The position numbers and the translations under genes were made by a program. This document shows, piece by piece, positions 59,029 through 64,000 of a DNA stretch of 64,000 nucleotides. Source of the DNA: Bacillota bacterium (GTDB lineage: Bacteria; Bacillota; Bacilli; Paenibacillales; Paenibacillaceae); contig JAEWJS010000127.1 of NCBI GenBank assembly GCA_023386495.1, forward strand, positions 11,674 to 75,673, written 5' to 3'. The stretch's first letter is position 1; every line of letters begins with the position of its first letter. The notes under the pieces were generated by a model that was not told where the DNA came from, ran no database searches, and was given only the letters and a program-made list of their open reading frames with translations.

Positions 59029-61292
59029 CCCAGCTTCTCCTTCGGCTTAACGTCTTCGGGGTATTCGATCCGCGAGTGGAAGATGCCGACAACCGTCTCC
59101 TTGAGCGTCTGCGCGATGCTGTCCAGCTCCTTCATCGTCAGATCGCATTCATTGAATTGGTTGTCATCCAGGCGGCTCTTGATGATCTTGGCGATCATCG
59201 ACTCGATGTGATCCATCGTCGGGTTGCGCAGCGATCGAACCGCCGCTTCCACGCAGTCGGCGATCCCGACGATCGCGGCTTCCTTCGATTGCGCCTTCGG
59301 ACCCGGATAACGGAAGTCCTCTTCCGTGAAGTCCGGCTCGATGCCCTCCGATTCGGCTTCCTTGACCGCCTTGTGATAGAAGTACTTCAGGCATGTCGTG
59401 CCATGATGCTGCTCCGCGATGTCGCGCAGCGGCTTCGGAATGTTATGCGCCTTCAGCATCTCGACGCCGTCTCTGGCATGCGCGATAATAATCGACTTGC
59501 TCAGCTTCGGATCGATCGAATCGTGCGGGTTCTCGATATTCGTCTGATTCTCGATGAAGTAGCTCGGCCGCTTCGTCTTGCCGATATCATGGTAGAACGA
59601 GCCTACCCGGCACAGCAAGCCGTTCGCTCCGATCGACTCGGCCGCCGCCTCGGACAGGTTGCCTACCATGACGCTGTGGTGATACGTGCCCGGCGTCTCC
59701 GTTAGCAGCTTGCGCAGGAGCGGATGGTTCGGATTCGACAGCTCGACGAGCTTCAGAGCGGATAGGATCCCGAACGTAATCTCGAAGAACGGCATCAGTC
59801 CGATGACGAGCACAGCCGTCAAGAGTCCGCTTGCGAACGCGAAGCTTGCTGCATACACGATCTCGGACCGGGCTAGCGGCTCGCCGAACATTAACAGCGC
59901 GAGCACGGCGATCGTCCCGAACAGGCTCACCATGATGCCTGCCTTCAAGAGCGTCGACCGCTGGCCTGCCCGGTGTACCGCGAAGATCGCGGCGAACGAT
60001 ACGACGACGATCACGAAGCCGTACTTGAAATCGAATACCTGCTCATTATCGAGATTGAACAGGACGCTGCCGACAATGGCGAACAATAACGAGCATACCA
60101 TCGCCAGGTGCATATCGAGCAGCAGCGCAATCAATACCGCGCCGAGAGCAGCCGGCGCCAAGAAGCCGATATAGAACATCGTCTCGGTCTGGATGAGCGC
60201 AATGATCGTCATCGTAAGCAGATTAAGCGCGAATATCAACCACAACATTAGCAATTGGGCGTTGTTATACTTGAGGATCGGCCCACTGCCGGGTATGCCG
60301 GAGTGCTCCAGGTAGCTGTAGATCAGCAGCACGGACAATAGCGAGATGAGCAGGAGGCCGAGATGCGGCCAATAGTTCTTCTTATCCTGCAGAAGGCCGA
60401 GCCCGTCCAACAGGTCATAGATCGGCTGCGTGATCAATTGACCCTTGGCCACGACAACGTCGCCTTCCTTAATGACGACGGGCGGCAGATTCTCCTTTGC
60501 GGCAACCCGTGCCTCATCCGTAGCGACCTTGTCATAAAATCTGTTCGGCATTAGCGCGAAGCGTGCCAGCTCCGCCACGATTTCGCGCGTCGACCGCTCC
60601 TCCAGCGAGCTCGTATTGACCAGCTCCGCCACCTTCGTGCGCGCGGTTTCGGCATCCGGCAGCTGCTCGGTCATCAGCTTGCGCACGACCTCCATCGCCA
60701 CCGGCTTCATCTTGCTGAGCTGAGAGGCCGAGAGCAACGGGAGCTTGTAATACGTCTCCTCCGTGAGAAGATAGCGCTGCTCCTTCACGACCGCAGCCAT
60801 CTCCTCGAGCAAGGTGCCGTTATAGATATCGGAACTGCGGTTATTCTGCACGAACTTATCGACGAACGTATCATACTTTTCCGGAATTTCGCGCCGATAG
60901 ATATCGACCTTATTCTGGAACGTGACCTGCTCTTCGCTGTTCAGCGCTTCCATGCGCTCGAAGATCTGTCCGACCAGATTCTCGCTGCGCAGCGCCACGA
61001 TCGAGTACTTCGGCTCCACGCTCGCCGCAGCCTCTTCCTGCGCGATGAGCGTCGCGTTCTTGTCCTCCCATTGCTTCGGCGCCACGATATCCCTGTCGGT
61101 GACCGTATTCAATTGAATGTCATACGTCTTCGGGATGAGCTGCGGCGCTAGAATGACATAAAAGAGCAGCACGAACAGAAACAGCAGCAGCCAGCGCACG
61201 CCAGCTCCGTGCTTCCATCCGGCCGCCCTTGTAGGCAGCGCTCCGGTTCGATTCACGATTCCCGTTCCCCCGGTACGGTTCATCCGGTTCAC
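59025..61292 (-). CDS. pgpH: 7TM-HD cyclic-di-AMP phosphodiesterase PgpH (YqfF)
   Basis: PgpH breaks down the second messenger c-di-AMP. The 755-aa protein has an N-terminal membrane helix, an extracellular 7TMR-HDED domain of about 270 residues, seven further helices (about 310-510) and a cytoplasmic HD domain with TPGTYHHSVMVGNLSEAAAE, FYHDIGKTKRPSYF and HARDGVEMLKAHNIPKPLRDIAEQHHGT (in part). The metal-binding HD residues are intact. A GTG start at 61292 or ATG three codons later are both possible. It may tie c-di-AMP to wall and turgor control. Confidence 0.95.
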   Translation of the reverse strand: MNRMNRTGGTGIVNRTGALPTRAAGWKHGAGVRWLLLFLFVLLFYVILAPQLIPKTYDIQLNTVTDRDIVAPKQWEDKNATLIAQEEAAASVEPKYSIVALRSENLVGQIFERMEALNSEEQVTFQNKVDIYRREIPEKYDTFVDKFVQNNRSSDIYNGTLLEEMAAVVKEQRYLLTEETYYKLPLLSASQLSKMKPVAMEVVRKLMTEQLPDAETARTKVAELVNTSSLEERSTREIVAELARFALMPNRFYDKVATDEARVAAKENLPPVVIKEGDVVVAKGQLITQPIYDLLDGLGLLQDKKNYWPHLGLLLISLLSVLLIYSYLEHSGIPGSGPILKYNNAQLLMLWLIFALNLLTMTIIALIQTETMFYIGFLAPAALGAVLIALLLDMHLAMVCSLLFAIVGSVLFNLDNEQVFDFKYGFVIVVVSFAAIFAVHRAGQRSTLLKAGIMVSLFGTIAVLALLMFGEPLARSEIVYAASFAFASGLLTAVLVIGLMPFFEITFGILSALKLVELSNPNHPLLRKLLTETPGTYHHSVMVGNLSEAAAESIGANGLLCRVGSFYHDIGKTKRPSYFIENQTNIENPHDSIDPKLSKSIIIAHARDGVEMLKAHNIPKPLRDIAEQHHGTTCLKYFYHKAVKEAESEGIEPDFTEEDFRYPGPKAQSKEAAIVGIADCVEAAVRSLRNPTMDHIESMIAKIIKSRLDDNQFNECDLTMKELDSIAQTLKETVVGIFHSRIEYPEDVKPKEKLG

Positions 61293-61311
61293 ATTCCTTC
61301 CCGTCTATCGG

Positions 61312-62283
61312 TTATGGATGCTTCTCCGAGTCTCGATCGTACGCCATGATGATCTGCTGCACAAGCGAGTGCCTGACGACATCCGCTTCCGTGAACGTGA
61401 TGAAGCCGATGGCCCCGATGTCCTGCAGGATGCGCCGTGCTTCGATCAAGCCCGAGTTTTTGCCTCGCGGCAGGTCGATCTGCGTCACATCGCCCGTAAT
61501 GACCATCTTCGAGCCGAATCCGAGTCGGGTCAGGAACATCTTCATCTGTTCGGGTGTCGTATTCTGCGCTTCATCCAAGATGATGAATGAATCGTCCAGC
61601 GTACGTCCGCGCATATAGGCCAGCGGCGCCACCTCAATCACGCCACGTTCGAAGGCTTTGGCGGACTGCTCCGGACCCATGACGTCATGCAGCGCGTCGT
61701 ACAGCGGCCTCAGGTAAGGGTCGACCTTCTCCTGCAGGTCGCCAGGGAGGAATCCGAGGCTCTCGCCCGCTTCCACGGCCGGCCGGGTCAGAATGATCCG
61801 CTTCACGGCACCTTCCTTGAGCGCAACGATCGCCAGCACGACCGCGAGGTAAGTCTTGCCCGTCCCTGCCGGGCCGATACCGAACACGATATCCTTCTTC
61901 TTGATCTCGGATACATAATGGCGTTGACCTAATGTCTTGACTTGAATCGGCTTTCCTTTGTTCGTCGTTGTGATGACCGACTTGAACAGATCCAGCAGTT
62001 CGTCGGCTTGAAGCTCGCGCGCCAGATCTAGCGCGTACAGAATGTCGCGTTCGGACGGCTGATATCCGCCTCTCACGAGCTGTAATAGCACAGTATAGAG
62101 CTGCTCGAGCGAAGCGAGCTCCCGTTCGTTCCCGGAGATGACGATCTCCGCTTCGCGCGAACGGATCTCCGCCTCGACATGGCCCTGAACGAGGCGCAGG
62201 TACTTGTCCTGCGGACCGAATACCGCGAGCCCTTCCGCAGCGTTCAAGAGCGGCACTTTGACGAATCCCGTCTTCTCTTGCAA
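61312..62283 (-). CDS. phoH: PhoH-family ATPase (YbeZ-type)
   Basis: PhoH/YbeZ is an ATPase of the helicase superfamily linked to YbeY in rRNA processing. The 323-aa protein has FGIGPAGTGKTYLAVVLA (Walker A), TRPAVEAGESLGFLPGD and DDSFIILDEAQNTTPEQMKMFLTRLG (in part; Walker B). TTG at 62283 is preferred because AAGGAG lies 9 nt upstream, only 4 nt after the yqfD stop; a TTG at 62307 is open too. It is the second PhoH protein here, without the PIN domain of ylaK. Confidence 0.94.
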   Translation of the reverse strand: MQEKTGFVKVPLLNAAEGLAVFGPQDKYLRLVQGHVEAEIRSREAEIVISGNERELASLEQLYTVLLQLVRGGYQPSERDILYALDLARELQADELLDLFKSVITTTNKGKPIQVKTLGQRHYVSEIKKKDIVFGIGPAGTGKTYLAVVLAIVALKEGAVKRIILTRPAVEAGESLGFLPGDLQEKVDPYLRPLYDALHDVMGPEQSAKAFERGVIEVAPLAYMRGRTLDDSFIILDEAQNTTPEQMKMFLTRLGFGSKMVITGDVTQIDLPRGKNSGLIEARRILQDIGAIGFITFTEADVVRHSLVQQIIMAYDRDSEKHP

Positions 62284-62287
62284 ATCT

Positions 62288-63481
62288 TCATTCTCCTTGT
62301 AGTTCAACTAAAGGCATTTCGGTTACGATGGATTGCTCCACTTCGAAAAGCACTTTCATATAAACTTTACCATTCTCGGTCTTTTGATGCAAAATCTTTT
62401 CCGCCCGCACGACCGAATCCGTCCCCGCGCGAGACAGAAGATCTGCCTTGGCCTGGAGAATCCCTTCCGCCGCTGCCTCGGCCTCTTCTACCTTTCTCTC
62501 TTCATAACGAACCTCAAGCAGCGTTTGTTGCATCCTGCCGAACGGCAGCTCAAGTCCTCGCCATGCGGCCTGCTCCTCTCGCCTCACGGCTTCGTACTTC
62601 GAGAACGGCGCTTTGCCGAATCCGCTGACCTGCAGCGCCCTGCCGCCCGCTACCGCGTACCACTGTATTTTGCGCTCGCCGGTATAGACCTTGACCTTGC
62701 GTGTCATCGGGGACACGATATTGTATTCATGCCAGACGAGCCCCTTCACTTCGCCCTTCGCCACCACAGTCTGCATGCTGTCTTCGTCGCCAAGCGTGCC
62801 CGAGATCAGAATGTCGCCCTTCTTCACGCGCGTGTTCTTCTTCACGACCGGGCGTCCGGTCTCGGCCCACACGTAGGTGACGACCGCATCCGCATTCGCT
62901 ACGAGATGACGGGGGCTGAGAAGCTCCTTCGGCTCGGGAATCGTGGATTCCACGACCTCGATCGTAATCTTCGTCCCCTGCTGACTTACCCCGACCCAAG
63001 CGGTGCCCGGCAGCTTCGCGGTGAGCCGCTTCGACAGCTCGTCCGCTCCGCGAAGCTTGAACGACCATTGGAACGGGTAGATCCCCTCCTGCTTCGCAGC
63101 CTGAAGAATCAGATCGTCCGCTAGCTTATCGTTGCCCTTGACCTCGACCCGCCAGACGAGCGAAGAGAGCAAGTACATGCCGACAATGAACAGTGCGATT
63201 CCCGCGACGAAAAATTTCCGACGCTCCAGCCTGGCCAGCAAGAACGGCGTCCCTTCCCGCTTAACCACGCGCATCTTGCAGCCTGTCCGGCGCAGATACG
63301 GGCGGAGGCGCCAAAAATCGGGCAGCACCACGCGGCATACGGTCTCTTCCCGGCTTGTCCGGCGCACGGCAAGCAGCTGCAGCCCGTCCGCCGCTGCCGC
63401 GTTGACGAGCTCCTCGATGCCTGCACCGGTAATGCGGATCGTCACGACCCCTCGAAGCTGATGAAGCCACGACACATTCAT
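62288..63481 (-). CDS. yqfD: Sporulation protein YqfD
   Basis: YqfD is a membrane protein needed for sporulation, expressed in the mother cell under sigma-E in B. subtilis, with unknown biochemical function. The 397-aa protein has a cytoplasmic N-terminal part (MNVSWLHQLRGVVTIRITG), a membrane helix near residues 92-112 (FFVAGIALFIVGMYLLSSLV) and a large external part with VEVKGNDKLADDLILQAAKQEG (in part). The start at 63481 follows GAGGGG by about 10 nt. It overlaps nothing and precedes phoH by 4 bp. Confidence 0.92.
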   Translation of the reverse strand: MNVSWLHQLRGVVTIRITGAGIEELVNAAAADGLQLLAVRRTSREETVCRVVLPDFWRLRPYLRRTGCKMRVVKREGTPFLLARLERRKFFVAGIALFIVGMYLLSSLVWRVEVKGNDKLADDLILQAAKQEGIYPFQWSFKLRGADELSKRLTAKLPGTAWVGVSQQGTKITIEVVESTIPEPKELLSPRHLVANADAVVTYVWAETGRPVVKKNTRVKKGDILISGTLGDEDSMQTVVAKGEVKGLVWHEYNIVSPMTRKVKVYTGERKIQWYAVAGGRALQVSGFGKAPFSKYEAVRREEQAAWRGLELPFGRMQQTLLEVRYEERKVEEAEAAAEGILQAKADLLSRAGTDSVVRAEKILHQKTENGKVYMKVLFEVEQSIVTEMPLVELQGE

Positions 63482-63495
63482 CCGTTCCACGCCCC

Positions 63496-63774
63496 TCAAT
63501 GATTTATAGAAACCTGCGTAATCACGCCTTCGATGAATACTTCTTCCGTCCAGATCCCGCGGATGACGAGCTGCTCGCCGAGCACCTCCAGCACGCCTGT
63601 CGGGAGTGCGAGCCGCAGCTTCTCCGGCGCAAAATGGAGCACGCCGCGGTGATTCTCGATGTAGAGCTGGCGATCGCCGATCATCGTGATGCGCGGCAGG
63701 TCGAATACGACATCCTGGGGTAGATCGAGCACATCTGCGGTCCACTTGCGTAAGCGTCGTCCCATTCGGCGCAT
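63496..63774 (-). CDS. yqfC: Sporulation protein YqfC
   Basis: YqfC is a small protein of the sigma-E regulon, conserved in spore-formers. The 92-aa protein has a basic N-terminus, LDLPQDVVFDLPRITMIGDRQLYIENHRGV (in part) and a beta-rich C-terminus with YabP-like pattern, ending EGVITQVSINH. It lies 14 bp before yqfD as in B. subtilis, where both are expressed in the mother cell. A sigma-E promoter would be expected upstream; I cannot identify one with confidence. Confidence 0.92.
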   Translation of the reverse strand: MRRMGRRLRKWTADVLDLPQDVVFDLPRITMIGDRQLYIENHRGVLHFAPEKLRLALPTGVLEVLGEQLVIRGIWTEEVFIEGVITQVSINH

Positions 63775-63893
63775 GGCGGATTCGTTCCCTCCTCCCGTAC
63801 CTTACCAAATTATGCGGGAACGTTCGGAAATATGAGAGCATCCGGCGGAATGCTTGCTCCAGCACCAATAACCGGCCTGCCCGACCACCTCAC

Positions 63894-64000
63894 CCGCCAC
63901 CGCCAGCTACTTGCCAAGCCCGACGCTCAACCGCCACCGCCAGCTACTTGCCAAGCCCGACACCCTCCCGCCACCGTCAGCTACTTGCCAAGTCCGACAC
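63894..64000. repeat. 37-bp tandem repeat at the window edge
   Basis: CCGCCACCGCCAGCTACTTG begins a 37-bp unit at 63894, 63931 and 63968, with few mismatches, and the third copy is cut by the window end. The units are contiguous with no spacer, so this is a tandem repeat and not a CRISPR array. A degenerate GGCCTGCCCGACCACC precedes them. Confidence 0.85.

Noticed and set aside
63482..63868. Long version of YqfD from 63868
   Set aside because: The extra 129 codons are the shifted frame of yqfC; a ribosome-binding site and the typical YqfD start lie at 63481.
63894..64000. CRISPR array at the right edge
   Set aside because: The 37-bp units follow each other without spacers.

Overview
The window reads as chromosomal DNA of a GC-rich, endospore-forming Gram-positive of the Bacillales, most likely Paenibacillaceae (Paenibacillus or Cohnella-like). 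The grounds are the sporulation genes spoVD, spoVE, rsfA, yqfC, yqfD and a YhcN/YlaJ lipoprotein; the bacillithiol gene bshC; a glyQS T-box leader; and Bacillus-like gene order. The gene order matches B. subtilis in blocks: rsfA-panE-bshC-mraZ, the division/cell-wall (dcw) cluster, typA-ylaH...ylaJ-ylaK-ylaL, and yqfC-yqfD-phoH-pgpH-ybeY-dgkA-cdd-era-yqzL-recO-glyQS-yqfL-yqxD-dnaG-sigA-trmK-yqfO. Almost all genes are on the minus strand. This is inference from remembered protein families; no search was run.

Region 1 (1-19.5 kb) is the dcw cluster, transcribed leftward: mraZ, rsmH, ftsL, pbpB, spoVD, murE, murF, mraY, murD, spoVE, murG, murB, murA, divIB, and ftsA cut by the window edge. It makes the lipid-linked peptidoglycan precursor and the septal synthesis machinery. 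It starts at an MraZ operator with four boxes at exact 10-nt spacing. It is interrupted between murG and murB by about 1.4 kb of non-coding repeats.

Region 2 (20-26 kb) holds ahcY, bshC, a DUF3397 gene, panE and rsfA on the minus strand and a DUF2626 gene on the plus strand. Region 3 (26-36 kb) holds a MidA-like methyltransferase, two poorly known plus-strand genes, the yla block (ylaK, ylaJ, ylaL-like, an LCP ligase, ylaH, typA) and a small membrane protein. Region 4 (36-45 kb) holds two divergent TerC-family transporters, thiI with its cysteine desulfurase, a lytic transglycosylase, small DUF proteins, a subtilisin-type protease and the RNase P RNA gene, which looks like architecture type A. 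Region 5 (45-64 kb) is the macromolecular-synthesis block: yqfO, trmK, sigA, dnaG, yqxD, yqfL, glyS, glyQ with its T-box, recO, yqzL, era, cdd, dgkA, ybeY, pgpH, phoH, yqfD and yqfC.

The most unusual content is between the genes. A dispersed element of about 140 nt occurs five times complete and twice as a fragment. It has conserved ends and an internal hairpin whose stem changes in compensating pairs. The flanking bases of each full copy pair with each other although they differ from copy to copy. I do not recognise it. Other repeats are a six-copy 57/58-bp hairpin minisatellite, a CTAACGGAC family in direct and inverted copies, TTCGGATTTGCCGA-type repeats, and a 37-bp tandem repeat that runs off the right edge.
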